From Poseidonocella pacifica (GTDB lineage: Bacteria > Pseudomonadota > Alphaproteobacteria > Rhodobacterales > Rhodobacteraceae): a stretch of 64,000 nucleotides of DNA. Below the pieces are notes generated by a model, which saw only the letters and a list, made by a program, of their open reading frames with translations, was not told the origin of the DNA and made no database searches. A program made the translations under genes and the position numbers. Shown here in pieces: positions 19,541 to 28,426 of this stretch. The stretch is taken from NCBI RefSeq assembly GCF_900111875.1, contig NZ_FOJU01000001.1, positions 682,001-746,000 of the forward strand. Reading direction: 5' to 3'. Each line of letters starts with the position of its first letter. Position 1 is the first letter of the stretch.

Positions 19541-20848
19541 TTAAAGCGGGCGCATCTTCAGCCGCGTGATGCGGTTTTCCTTGCGGGCCATGACCTCGAA
19601 CCGGAAGCCGTGAAAGGAAAAGACCTGACCGACCGCCGGGATCGTCTGGGCCTCATGGATGACCAGACCGGCGACTGTATTGGCCTCTTCGTCGGGCAGG
19701 CTCCAGTCCATGGCGCGGTTGAGATCCCGGATGGTCATCGCGCCATCCACGAGGAACTGCCCATCGTCGGATTTGCGGATCTGATGTTCGGCATCAATGT
19801 CGAATTCATCGGTGATCTCACCCACGATTTCTTCGAGAATATCCTCCAGCGTGATCAGCCCCTGCAGCGATCCATATTCATCGACCACGAGGGCAAAATG
19901 CGTCCGGCGCTTGAGGAATTCGCGCATCTGGTCGTCCAGCGTCGTGGTTTCGGGGATGAAATAAGGCTCCATCGCGACATCTGCGATGTTGAAGCTTTCC
20001 AGCCCACCGGGTGCCGGATCGTCGCCGGACATGAGCCGGTGCATGGCGCGCAGGAGATCCTTGGCATGAACAAGGCCCACGATATTTTCATAGTCACCGC
20101 GATAAACGGGAAGCCGCGTATGCGGGCTTTCGAGGCATTGCCGCAGGATGTCCTGCGGATCGGCATCGGCGTCCAGCATCTGGATCTGGGAGCGGTGGAG
20201 CATGATCTCTTCCACGAAGCGCTCTGAAAGGTCGAGCGCGCCGAGGATCCTGTCCCGGTCCTCCTTTTCGACCACGCCTTCGGAATGGCCGAGGTGCAGG
20301 GCACCGGCGATTTCCTCGCGCACGGCGAGGATCTGGCTGTCGGGGTCCGTTTGAACGCCAAAGACGCGCAGCACACCCCGCACGAAAAGGCGGACGGCGC
20401 TGACGATCGGGGAAAAGGCGCGTATGATCAGGCCGATGGGCCGGGCGACAAAGGCCGCTGCCGTCTCGGCATTCGTGATGGCATAGGTCTTGGGAAGCAC
20501 CTCGGCAAAGACGAGCACGAGCACGGTCATTACAATGGTGGCAAGCGCCACACCGCTTTCGCCCCAGAGCCGGGTAAAGAGCGCAGTGGCCAGCGACGTG
20601 GCGAGAATGTTGACAAGGTTGTTGCCAAGCAGGACGGACCCGATCAGCCGCTCGTTGTCCTCTGTGATCTCCAGCGCCTGGTTCGCGCCCCGAGAGCCCT
20701 TGTCCGCCTGCGCCCGGAGTTTACCCCGCGAGGCCGCGGTGAGGGCGGTTTCGGACCCGGAGAAAAACCCGGACAGGACCAGAAGGCCCAATATCGAGAT
20801 GCTCGTGATCCAGAATGCAGCGTCTAGAATCGGTGTAGCGGCGTCCAT
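19541..20848 (-). CDS. HlyC/CorC (CNNM) family membrane protein
   Basis: A 435-residue protein with the standard three-part layout. An N-terminal DUF21/CNNM membrane domain includes FSGSETALTAASRGKL near 29-44 and LVFAEVLPKTYA near 112-123. A CBS-domain pair follows (HTRLPVYRGDYENIVGLVHAKDLL, then FALVVDEYGSLQGLITLEDILEEIVGEI). The C-terminal CorC_HlyC domain ends with VMARKENRITRLKMRPL. Homologues take part in Mg2+/Co2+ efflux; the old name haemolysin is misleading. No Mg channel is adjacent. Confidence 0.92.
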   Translation of the reverse strand: MDAATPILDAAFWITSISILGLLVLSGFFSGSETALTAASRGKLRAQADKGSRGANQALEITEDNERLIGSVLLGNNLVNILATSLATALFTRLWGESGVALATIVMTVLVLVFAEVLPKTYAITNAETAAAFVARPIGLIIRAFSPIVSAVRLFVRGVLRVFGVQTDPDSQILAVREEIAGALHLGHSEGVVEKEDRDRILGALDLSERFVEEIMLHRSQIQMLDADADPQDILRQCLESPHTRLPVYRGDYENIVGLVHAKDLLRAMHRLMSGDDPAPGGLESFNIADVAMEPYFIPETTTLDDQMREFLKRRTHFALVVDEYGSLQGLITLEDILEEIVGEITDEFDIDAEHQIRKSDDGQFLVDGAMTIRDLNRAMDWSLPDEEANTVAGLVIHEAQTIPAVGQVFSFHGFRFEVMARKENRITRLKMRPL

Positions 20849-21035
20849 TCAGCGTCTTCCCTTTGGTTGAAGGTGTTATGGAGGTCGTACCGCGCGCAAT
20901 CAAGGTGGTGGCGGGCAGGAGCACGCGAACTTGGTGCGGGCTTGCCGGTCTTCGCGCCGTTAATCACGGGGGCGCGGCGGACTTTCATCTCTGGCCGAGC
21001 AGAACTCACCGTTGATAAAAACTGGACCTGCCTTC

Positions 21036-22007
21036 TCAAGAGCCCTCGGACGACGAGCTTCCCCCTGAATTCCGCCGTGCGGCCACAGCCAGCGGGTGAT
21101 GGTCCTCGACCAACTCGCGCAGGCGTTCTTCCAGAACATGGGTATAAATCTCGGTCGTGGCGACATCTGCATGACCGAGCAAAGTCTGAATTGCGCGAAG
21201 ATCGGCCCCACGCGCCAAAAGATGCGTGGCAAAGGCGTGGCGGAGAGTGTGAGGAGTTACCTTGGCGGGGGAGACGCCGCCTTCAAGCGCGAAGTCCTTG
21301 ATCAGCACATAGAAACGATGCCGGGTCAGATGGCCGCCCTTGCCGCGTGATGGAAAGAGGAACGGCGAAGGCGGCAAGCCCCGGAGACGGCCATCCTCTT
21401 CGGCGGCGTCCCGTTCCCCGAGCCACTGCCCAAGTGCCTCTCTTGCCGGTGGCGTCAGAGGGATCAGGCGTTCACGTCCGCCCTTGCCCCGAACGAGCAG
21501 CATGCGCGGATCGCCACGCGCCGCAGCGACCGGCAAACCGACGAGTTCGCTCACGCGCATCCCCGTCGCATAGAGCAGTTCCATCAGGCAGGTATTGCGC
21601 GCACGGTCTGCGGGGGCGCGTCCGGTGCTGCGCGCCGCGGCCAGAAGGCGATCCACCTCTTTCTCCGACAGCGTCGTGGGCAGGCGTTTCTCGCGACCGG
21701 GGCCGCGAATGCGCAGGGCGGGGTTGTCCTCACGCAGGCCTTCTTCAAAAAGGAAACGATAGAGTTGCTTGATTGCGGACAGGCGGCGGGCTCTGGTGGC
21801 GCTGGCGAGCCCCAGCCGGTTGCACTCCACCAGATAGGCCTCGACATCCTCGCGTGTTGCCTTGGCGCAATCACGGCCCGTTCCGGTCAGCCATTCGGAA
21901 TAGCTGCGCAGATCCCGGGCATAGGCGAGTTGGGTATTCTGCGCGGCATCAAGCTCCGCCGCTTGTGCCTCGATGAAGGCAGAGATCCATTGAAGATCGC
22001 GGCTCAT
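21036..22007 (-). CDS. xerD: Tyrosine recombinase XerD
   Basis: Site-specific recombinase that with XerC resolves chromosome dimers at dif. The full catalytic set is visible: Arg151 in TGMRVSE, Lys175 in RGKGGRER, His253 and Arg256 in HTLRHAFATH, His279 in LGHAD, and nucleophile Tyr288 in TEIYTHV. The N-terminal SAM-like core-binding domain covers residues 1-105. The 323-residue length is slightly above E. coli XerD (298). Its ATG overlaps the stop of the upstream hypothetical gene (ATGA at 22004-22007), implying translational coupling. XerC is the alternative, but the sequence and chromosomal context favour XerD. Confidence 0.88.
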   Translation of the reverse strand: MSRDLQWISAFIEAQAAELDAAQNTQLAYARDLRSYSEWLTGTGRDCAKATREDVEAYLVECNRLGLASATRARRLSAIKQLYRFLFEEGLREDNPALRIRGPGREKRLPTTLSEKEVDRLLAAARSTGRAPADRARNTCLMELLYATGMRVSELVGLPVAAARGDPRMLLVRGKGGRERLIPLTPPAREALGQWLGERDAAEEDGRLRGLPPSPFLFPSRGKGGHLTRHRFYVLIKDFALEGGVSPAKVTPHTLRHAFATHLLARGADLRAIQTLLGHADVATTEIYTHVLEERLRELVEDHHPLAVAARRNSGGSSSSEGS

Positions 22008-23539
22008 GACCGGGTCTTGGGGAGCAGGACGAGTTCCAACGCGGCGCGGCGCGCAACGGTTTCGAGGCCAGCGGCGCGAAGCCCGGCAATTCCGCGCGTC
22101 AGGCGGGCAGGGGTGTCGGCGGCATTCATTTCCGCCATGGAGGCGAGAATGGCTTCGCCCTTGCGGCCCTCATCCAACAATCCGGCGACAGCATCAGGGG
22201 GAGAGGCCGTGAAGCCTGCGACAACCGCCTTGGCTACGGGGGAGGATGCGGGGCTCTCGGGGGGCGTGCCCTGCGCAAGACCGATCAGCAGGCGATCTTC
22301 CGGGTCGGAAATGCGCCGTGCCTCCGCCGCCTCGGCATAGGCGGGACTCAGTAGCGCAAGACGAAACGCCAGATCGGCTGGCGTGCCGGACAGGTTCAGA
22401 TCGGCCAGCGCTTCGCCAGCCATCGCGGCAAGCGCGCCGCCCAGACCAGCGGTACTCATACGTTCCCATGCAACAGGGAGGGCCTTGATCGCAGCACTTC
22501 GATCGCCGGCATCAAGCGCATCGAGAAGGGCCTGCACCGCATCGACCCGGTCCCAGACCCCGCCCGAAGCCGCCGCATCGCGCACCCTGTAGCTGGAGGC
22601 GAGCCGACCGGCGGGGATCGCACCGGCCTGAGCCAATCGCTCCGCCGCTGAGAGTTGCGCTTTCCAACCGCTCAGGCCGCGCAGGTCGGAATAGGCATAG
22701 GCGCGGGGCAGGGTGGCCGTGGGCAGAGGCTCCCCGATGGCTTCCAGCAGCCGGAATTTGAGCGGCGTTGCCGTCTTGGGGCGGGAAATGGCCGGGGCGT
22801 CTTCTGCGAAATCTGCATGGAGAAACCGAGCCAGAAGCGCGTCTTCCTCCTGATCGAGCTTGCCAAGCGCCTTGCCGATCTCCAGCGACAGTGCCGCCGC
22901 CGACCAGTCACCCGCCCGAGCCAGACAGAAAATCCGCGCCGGCAAGGATGGGGTCAATTCGGGATGCGCTTCGAGCCGTTTACAGGCCTCATCCTCCGCG
23001 CCGCGCAAAAGCGCCACATCGAAATCGCGGCTCAGAATCTGTGCATCCCGAGGCCCCGCCTGTTCCACAAGGGCGGCGACCTCGTCGAGTGCGCCCAGCT
23101 CGATGAGCACATCAATACGTGCCAGCAAAAAGCTGGACCCGTCAGATGAGGTCGCGGGCGGCTGCGCTTCGGTAAGCAGAAGCGCGCGCAGCAGGCGCTG
23201 CATCGCCGGAAGGGAGGGGCTTCCCGCCCGCTCCAGAGCCTGCGCGATATCCGCGGTGTCACTTGCTGACCAAAGGTCGGCGGGCAAGCCGCTGGAGTCC
23301 GGGGAAAACAGGCCCGCGGCCTCGGCATCGGGCACGCCCAGCGGCGTCACCGTGATTTCCGGTGTGATGATCCCCTTCGCGGTTTCGGTCCCTCGGGGTG
23401 GCACGCCCGGCGCGCGCGGAGCGTCCTTGGACAGCCAGTCGATCGCCGACAAGGGTGCCCCGCCACGCGCCGGAACTGGCTCTGCTACCAGAGGTCCCGC
23501 AGCCGCGATCAGCGCCAAAGCGATGGCCCTAATCGGCAT
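22004..23539 (-). CDS. Exported helical protein of unknown function, coupled to xerD
   Basis: A 511-residue protein with a signal peptide (MPIRAIALALIAAAGPLVAEP) and a long Ala/Leu-rich alpha-helical body resembling degenerate TPR or other alpha-solenoid repeats, for example ARIDVLIELGALDEVAALVEQ and ARIFCLARAGDWSAAALSLE. No catalytic motif was found. It overlaps the upstream mini-gene by 11 bases (23529-23539) and xerD by four, so the three form one tight operon divergent from aroK. Periplasmic location is inferred; function is unknown. Confidence 0.8.
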   Translation of the reverse strand: MPIRAIALALIAAAGPLVAEPVPARGGAPLSAIDWLSKDAPRAPGVPPRGTETAKGIITPEITVTPLGVPDAEAAGLFSPDSSGLPADLWSASDTADIAQALERAGSPSLPAMQRLLRALLLTEAQPPATSSDGSSFLLARIDVLIELGALDEVAALVEQAGPRDAQILSRDFDVALLRGAEDEACKRLEAHPELTPSLPARIFCLARAGDWSAAALSLEIGKALGKLDQEEDALLARFLHADFAEDAPAISRPKTATPLKFRLLEAIGEPLPTATLPRAYAYSDLRGLSGWKAQLSAAERLAQAGAIPAGRLASSYRVRDAAASGGVWDRVDAVQALLDALDAGDRSAAIKALPVAWERMSTAGLGGALAAMAGEALADLNLSGTPADLAFRLALLSPAYAEAAEARRISDPEDRLLIGLAQGTPPESPASSPVAKAVVAGFTASPPDAVAGLLDEGRKGEAILASMAEMNAADTPARLTRGIAGLRAAGLETVARRAALELVLLPKTRS

Positions 23540-23678
23540 CAAGCTCCACCGGGGTTCGGATCTCCACCTGTCGCGGAGAGAAGTCGGCACCGATGAACGG
23601 GCCGATATAGGCGTATGCGACAAGCGCGATAGCCGCGAGGATGAGGAGATAGAAGAGATATTTGAGAATCCGAAACAT
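23529..23678 (-). CDS. Small single-span membrane protein
   Basis: A 49-residue protein: MFRILKYLFYLLILAAIALVAYAYIG forms one hydrophobic helix, followed by an acidic periplasmic-side tail ending VELDAD. It starts the minus-strand operon with the exported helical protein and xerD and overlaps the next gene by 11 bases. The frame stays open upstream to 23744, but that part is not hydrophobic and lacks support. Function unknown; the tight gene order suggests a link to its two partners. Confidence 0.75.
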   Translation of the reverse strand: MFRILKYLFYLLILAAIALVAYAYIGPFIGADFSPRQVEIRTPVELDAD

Positions 23679-23794
23679 GCCTGTCCCTGCCCGTTCTTTT
23701 TCCCGATTTATATATGGCCTTTTCCCGGAGTTCACGTCATTCAAGTCGACGGAATGCAGAACAGGCGGAAAGAAACCGACCGCGCGGGGGATAA

Positions 23795-24346
23795 ATGACC
23801 TGCAGCCTTGAAAAAACCATCGTCATGGTCGGCATGATGGGGGCAGGAAAGACGGCAATCGGCAAGGCGTTGGCCAATCGTCTTGGGGTCAAGTTCGTCG
23901 ATTCGGACGCTGAGATCGAATCTGCCGCCACCATGAGCATCGCTGAAATCTTTGCACGCGACGGGGAGGCTTTCTTTCGGGAGCGGGAAAGCGCGGTGAT
24001 CGCGCGCCTGCTTGAAGGGCCTCCAATGGTGCTATCAACCGGCGGCGGAGCGTTCCTTCGGGAAGAGAACCGCAAGATGGTCGCCGAGCGCGGTGTGTCC
24101 GTCTGGCTTGATGCGGGTCTGGACCTGCTGTGGAACCGCGTTCGCCACAAGACGACGCGCCCCTTGCTGCGCACCGCAAATCCCAAGGAAACGCTCCGCG
24201 AACTTTATGAAGCGCGTGTGCCCATCTATGCGCAGGCCGAAATCCGGGTCGAGGCGCTGGACCACTATTCCATCGAAGCCATGACAACCGCCGTGCTGCG
24301 CGCGCTACATGCGCGGCCCGACATCTTGAAGGAGAGCAATCCATGA
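23795..24346 (+). CDS. aroK: Shikimate kinase
   Basis: Phosphorylates shikimate with ATP in the aromatic amino-acid pathway. The 183-residue protein has Walker A GMMGAGKTAIG at residues 13-23, the shikimate-binding FVDSDAEIE near 34-42, FFRERE with the substrate Arg, STGGGAF near 81-87, and RPLL in the lid. Its last four bases overlap the aroB start (ATGA, 24343-24346), a common aroKB arrangement. It is divergent from the xerD operon with a 116-base gap. Confidence 0.95.
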   Translation: MTCSLEKTIVMVGMMGAGKTAIGKALANRLGVKFVDSDAEIESAATMSIAEIFARDGEAFFRERESAVIARLLEGPPMVLSTGGGAFLREENRKMVAERGVSVWLDAGLDLLWNRVRHKTTRPLLRTANPKETLRELYEARVPIYAQAEIRVEALDHYSIEAMTTAVLRALHARPDILKESNP

Positions 24347-25458
24347 GCGAAACGGTACGGGTAGCACTTGGGGCGCGATCCTATGATGTTCGCATCGGCA
24401 GCGGTCTTATCGCAGGAGCGGCCGAAGAGATCGCGCCGATTCTGTCGCGGCCCCATGTGGCCATCGTGACGGATGCGAACGTGGCAGAGATACATCTCGG
24501 CCCGCTGCGCGCTTCGCTCGCTGCGCAGGGCATCGAGGCAAGGGCGCTGATCCTTCCGGCTGGCGAGGCAACCAAATGCTGGTCCGAGTTGGAGCATGTG
24601 GTCGAATGGCTACTGGCGGAGCGGATCGAGCGGAACGATGTTGTAGTCGCACTTGGCGGGGGCGTGATTGGAGATCTCGTCGGGTTCGCGGCAGCCATCA
24701 TGCGCCGTGGCGTTCGATTTGTGCAGATCCCGACGTCACTTCTGGCACAGGTCGACAGTTCCGTCGGCGGCAAGACCGGCATCAACTCTCCGCATGGCAA
24801 GAATCTCGTCGGGGCCTTTCATCAACCCAGCCTCGTCCTCGCCGATATCGATGCGTTGGAAACCCTGACCGAACGCGACTTTCTCGCAGGATATGGCGAG
24901 GTGGTGAAATATGGCCTGCTCGGGGACGCGGAGTTTTTCGAATGGCTGGAGACCGAGGGGCCGAACCTCAAGGCGGGGGATCCGGAGGCGCGGGCCTACG
25001 CCGTGCGCCGGTCGGTCGAGATGAAGGCAGAGATCGTCGCGCGGGATGAAACCGAGCAGGGCGATCGCGCGCTTCTGAACCTTGGCCATACCTTCTGTCA
25101 TGCGCTGGAGGCCGCGACCGGGTACTCGGACCGACTGTTCCACGGCGAAGGGGTGGCTATCGGCTGCGCGCTCGCGTTCGAAGCCTCCTCGCGGTTGGGG
25201 CTTTGTTCTCAGGAAGAGCCAAGCCGAGTGCGCGCGCATCTGCGCGATATGGGCATGAAGACCGATCTGGCGGACATCCCCGGCGATCTGCCGGACGCAG
25301 ATGCCCTCTTGGCGCTCATGGGCCAGGACAAAAAGGTTCTGGATGGCCAGATCCACTATGTCATGGCGCGCGGTATCGGGGATGCGTTCGTGAGCCGCGA
25401 TGTGCCGAGCGATGTCGTGCGGTCGGTCTTACAGGACGCGCTCGCGGCACGGCGCTAA
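24343..25458 (+). CDS. aroB: 3-dehydroquinate synthase
   Basis: NAD- and metal-dependent cyclase making 3-dehydroquinate from DAHP, 371 residues. Motifs are VALGGGVIGDLVGFAAA near 105-121, VDSSVGGKTGINSPHGKNLVGAFHQP near 137-162, GEVVKYG, and the metal ligands in LNLGHTFCHALE and FHGEGVAIG. It is translationally coupled to aroK and ends just before a strong hairpin. Confidence 0.97.
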   Translation: MSETVRVALGARSYDVRIGSGLIAGAAEEIAPILSRPHVAIVTDANVAEIHLGPLRASLAAQGIEARALILPAGEATKCWSELEHVVEWLLAERIERNDVVVALGGGVIGDLVGFAAAIMRRGVRFVQIPTSLLAQVDSSVGGKTGINSPHGKNLVGAFHQPSLVLADIDALETLTERDFLAGYGEVVKYGLLGDAEFFEWLETEGPNLKAGDPEARAYAVRRSVEMKAEIVARDETEQGDRALLNLGHTFCHALEAATGYSDRLFHGEGVAIGCALAFEASSRLGLCSQEEPSRVRAHLRDMGMKTDLADIPGDLPDADALLALMGQDKKVLDGQIHYVMARGIGDAFVSRDVPSDVVRSVLQDALAARR

Positions 25459-25460
25459 CA

Positions 25461-25492
25461 AAAAGCTCCGCGGGCGCAACCGCGGAGCTTTT
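25461..25492. terminator. Bidirectional terminator between aroB and ssb
   Basis: A perfect 13-base-pair stem (AAAAGCTCCGCGG / CCGCGGAGCTTTT) with loop GCGCAA starts two bases after the aroB stop. The A-run and T-run ends give a usable T-tract on both strands, so it can stop aroKB and the convergent ssb. Confidence 0.9.
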
Positions 25493-25497
25493 GAAGT

Positions 25498-26052
25498 TTA
25501 GAACGGGATTTCGTCGTCAAGATCACGGTTGGAGCCGCCGCCCTGACCGCCACCGCCCTGACCGCCGCCACCTTGGCCGCCGCTCGGGCCACCACCATAG
25601 CCGCCCTGATCGCTGCCGTAGCGATCGTCGCCGCCATAGCCGCCACCCCCGCCGCCGCTGCCGCCAAAGCTGCCGCCACCGCCGCCGCCTTGGCCATCGC
25701 TCCGCCCGTCGAGGAGGGTCAATTCCCCGCGGTAGGGGCGCAGAACAACCTCGGTCGAATAGCGATCCTGACCGGACTGATCCTGCCATTTGCGGGTTTC
25801 AAGCTGGCCTTCGATATAGACCTTGGACCCCTTGCGCAGATACTGCTCCGCGATACGTGCCAGCGGTTCAGAGAAAATGGCGACGCTGTGCCATTCTGTC
25901 TTCTCTCGCCGTTCCCCGGTGGTGCGGTCCTTCCAGTTTTCGGAGGTCGCGATCCGCAGGTTGCAGACCTTTCCCCCATTCTGGAACGTGCGCACTTCGG
26001 GGTCGCGCCCGAGATTACCCACGATGATCACTTTGTTGACGGAACCGGCCAT
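25498..26052 (-). CDS. ssb: Single-stranded DNA-binding protein
   Basis: Binds single-stranded DNA in replication and repair. The OB-fold covers residues 1-112: [43 protein letters not shown], and [17 protein letters not shown] glycine-rich linker (about 120-173) leads to the acidic C-terminal tip DLDDEIPF that binds partner proteins. Length 184 residues. The glycine tract is encoded by GGC/GGT-rich repeats that create long spurious open frames on the other strand. No GTTC-N7-GTTC SOS box was seen upstream, unlike uvrA. Confidence 0.97.
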   Translation of the reverse strand: MAGSVNKVIIVGNLGRDPEVRTFQNGGKVCNLRIATSENWKDRTTGERREKTEWHSVAIFSEPLARIAEQYLRKGSKVYIEGQLETRKWQDQSGQDRYSTEVVLRPYRGELTLLDGRSDGQGGGGGGSFGGSGGGGGGYGGDDRYGSDQGGYGGGPSGGQGGGGQGGGGQGGGSNRDLDDEIPF

Positions 26053-26200
26053 GTCGCCCCTTTCGAATCTCTGTCGTGCTCGTTTGGCTGGACCCTATAC
26101 CAGAGCAGCGGCTGAGCGCCACGGGCACTGGCCATATGGTCCATGCCATGTATTATGCGCCCCGGATCGCGCAAGAAACGGCCAGTCGACGAGGGACCAG

Positions 26201-26779
26201 ATGAAACCAATCGCAACGATCCTTGTGGGGCTGCTGATGGCTGCGCCCGCATCCGGGGACGTATTGTCATCAAAGAACCGGCTGAGCCTGTTCAAATCGC
26301 AAACCGACCTGCTCGATGATCGCGCAAGTTCGCAATATGCCAATTCCGTTCGCCTGCAACCGGCGCGCGTCCATACCCCGACCAAGTGGGGTGGTCCGGC
26401 CTATAGCGGTCGTTACAAGGGGCCGTATCTGTCGCTTGCGCGGACGGCTGCGCGGCAACATGGCGTGCCGGAGGATCTCTTTCTCAGGTTGATCCAACAG
26501 GAATCGGGTTGGAACGTTGCGGCGCGATCTCATAAGGGGGCGCTTGGACTGGCCCAACTCATGCCGGGGACGGCGCAACTCTTGCGGGTCGATCCCCACA
26601 ACCCGGTGGAGAATCTGCAAGGCGGTGCGCGGTATCTGGCCGAACAATACCGCGAGTTTCGCGACTGGCGGCTTGCGCTGGCCGCGTATAACGCAGGTCC
26701 GGCGGCCGTCCGGAAATACGGCGATGTTCCACCCTACCGCGAAACCCAAGGCTACGTGAAAGTCATTCTCGGCAGATAA
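26201..26779 (+). CDS. Lytic transglycosylase (SLT domain)
   Basis: A 192-residue exported peptidoglycan lyase. A signal peptide ([19 protein letters not shown]) is followed by a basic linker and a family 1 SLT domain from about residue 75: catalytic Glu101 in QQESGWN, then [31 protein letters not shown], and [12 protein letters not shown]. The start follows GAGGGACCAG. It probably trims septal or side-wall peptidoglycan in the periplasm. Single gene, divergent from ssb. Confidence 0.92.
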   Translation: MKPIATILVGLLMAAPASGDVLSSKNRLSLFKSQTDLLDDRASSQYANSVRLQPARVHTPTKWGGPAYSGRYKGPYLSLARTAARQHGVPEDLFLRLIQQESGWNVAARSHKGALGLAQLMPGTAQLLRVDPHNPVENLQGGARYLAEQYREFRDWRLALAAYNAGPAAVRKYGDVPPYRETQGYVKVILGR

Positions 26780-26789
26780 GCCGAGAAGC

Positions 26790-26817
26790 GCCGCCGCGAG
26801 AAATATCCCGCGGCGGC
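26790..26817. terminator. Hairpin between convergent SLT and mmsA genes
   Basis: A nine-base-pair stem (GCCGCCGCG / CGCGGCGGC) with a ten-base AT-rich loop lies 10 bases past the transglycosylase stop and 10 before the mmsA stop. There is no T-tract on either side, so terminator function is only probable. Confidence 0.5.
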
Positions 26818-26827
26818 CGGATTCGGA

Positions 26828-28327
26828 TCAGTCCATCTGCTTGAAGTGGAACTCTCCGCCATCCTTGATGCCGGAGAACCAGCGGGCTGTGACGGTCTTG
26901 GTCTTGGTGTAGAACTTGAAGGCATCAGGGCCGTATTGGTTCAGATCGCCAAAGGCCGATTTCTTCCACCCGCCGAAGCTGTGATAGGACAGCGGCACAG
27001 GGATGGGGAAGTTGATACCCACCATGCCCACGTTGACCCGGTTGGCAAAGTCACGCGCGGTATCGCCATCGGCGGTATAGATCGCGGTGCCGTTGCCATA
27101 GGGGTTGTCCATCGTGAGTTTGAGCGCGTCCTCATAGCTTTCGGCGCGCACCTGCGACAGGACCGGGCCAAAGATCTCTTCCTTGTAGATTTCCATGTCT
27201 GGCGTGACACGGTCGAAGAGGCTCGGGCCAATGAAATACCCGTTCTCATAGCCTTGCAGGCGGAAATCGCGCCCATCGATGAGAAGCTCCGCGCCTTCTT
27301 CCACGCCCTTGTCGATCAGGCCGCGAATACGGGTTTCGGCCTGCTTGGTGATGACGGGGCCATAGTCCACATCGTCGCCCGCGGTATAGGGCCCAACCTT
27401 GAGCTTTTCGATCCGTGGCACGAGCCGTTCGATGAGCGCATCAGCCGTCTTTTCCCCCACGGGCACAGCCACCGAAATCGCCATGCAGCGCTCGCCGGCT
27501 GCACCATATCCCGCACCCACCAGCGCATCCGCCGCCTTGTCGAGATCGGCATCGGGCATGATGATCATGTGGTTCTTCGCGCCGCCAAAGCACTGCGCGC
27601 GCTTGCCGTTGGTCGCCGCGCGGCCATAGATATACTGGGCAATCGGGGTCGACCCGACGAAGCCCACGGCAGCAACCGTTTCGTTATCCAGGATGGCATC
27701 GACGACTTCCTTGTCGCCATTCACGACCTGCAGAACACCATCGGGCAGGCCCGCTTCGGTCAGCAGCTCCGCAAGGCGCAGTGAGGTCGAGGGGCATCGC
27801 TCGGACGGCTTCAGGATCATCGCGTTCCCGCTGACGAGCGCCGGAGCCATCTTCCACAGCGGGATCATGGCGGGGAAATTGAACGGGGTGATGCCCGCGA
27901 CCACGCCAAGGGGCTGGCGCATGGAATAGAGGTCGATGCCGGGGCCACCATCGTTGGTGAATTCGCCCTTGAGCATGTGGGGCGCGCCCATGCAGACCTC
28001 AACGACCTCGAGGCCGCGCTGCACATCGCCGCGCGCATCGGGGATCGTCTTGCCGTGCTCACGGCTCACCAATTCGGCCAACTCGTCCATGTGCTCATTG
28101 ATCAGCGCGCCGAACTTCATCATGACGCGGGCACGCCGTTGTGGGTTCGTCGCCCCCCACCCGATCTGCGCTTCCGCAGCACTAGCCACGGCGGCATCCA
28201 GTTCGGCAGCGGTGGCGAGCGGTACGCGCGCCTGCACCTCGCCGGTCGCCGGGTTCATCACGTCGGCATAGCGGTCGGAGCCGCCTTCTACCCGTGCGCC
28301 GCCAAGATAGTGGGTGAGATTCTGCAT
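26828..28327 (-). CDS. mmsA: CoA-acylating methylmalonate-semialdehyde dehydrogenase
   Basis: Converts methylmalonate or malonate semialdehyde plus CoA and NAD+ to propionyl- or acetyl-CoA. The 499-residue aldehyde-dehydrogenase fold has TPFNFPAMIPLW at 147-158, VGFVGSTPIAQYIY near 221-234, CFGGAKNHMIIMPDAD, and catalytic Cys281 in GAAGERCMA, the CoA-acylating subgroup signature. ATG 28327 follows AGGAGGA. A LysR regulator is divergent with 99 bases between starts, a usual arrangement for control of this gene. Works with mmsB (16168-17043). Confidence 0.96.
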   Translation of the reverse strand: MQNLTHYLGGARVEGGSDRYADVMNPATGEVQARVPLATAAELDAAVASAAEAQIGWGATNPQRRARVMMKFGALINEHMDELAELVSREHGKTIPDARGDVQRGLEVVEVCMGAPHMLKGEFTNDGGPGIDLYSMRQPLGVVAGITPFNFPAMIPLWKMAPALVSGNAMILKPSERCPSTSLRLAELLTEAGLPDGVLQVVNGDKEVVDAILDNETVAAVGFVGSTPIAQYIYGRAATNGKRAQCFGGAKNHMIIMPDADLDKAADALVGAGYGAAGERCMAISVAVPVGEKTADALIERLVPRIEKLKVGPYTAGDDVDYGPVITKQAETRIRGLIDKGVEEGAELLIDGRDFRLQGYENGYFIGPSLFDRVTPDMEIYKEEIFGPVLSQVRAESYEDALKLTMDNPYGNGTAIYTADGDTARDFANRVNVGMVGINFPIPVPLSYHSFGGWKKSAFGDLNQYGPDAFKFYTKTKTVTARWFSGIKDGGEFHFKQMD

Positions 28328-28402
28328 GGTCCATCCTCCTGAGATTTGCCTGCACCCTAACTTTGCAGTTATCTATGTAGAAGAGCGAATATCCCAAACC
28401 CG

Positions 28403-28412
28403 TTTTGCAAAA
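28403..28412. promoter_or_regulatory. Palindrome in the mmsA / lysR intergenic region
   Basis: TTTTGCAAAA is a perfect ten-base palindrome 15 bases before the LysR-type start. A related TTTGCA element occurs near 28360-28367. Such sites in a 99-base divergent spacer are where a LysR protein would bind, but the match to a LysR box (T-N11-A) is not strict. Confidence 0.35.
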
Positions 28413-28426
28413 ATACTGGAGCGCCG

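Noticed and set aside
25573-26115. Ala-rich plus-strand frame across ssb
   Set aside because: It is the complement of the glycine-rich linker of SSB, not a gene.
25498-26200. SOS box for ssb
   Set aside because: No GTTC-N7-GTTC was seen in the ssb upstream region, so LexA control was not claimed.
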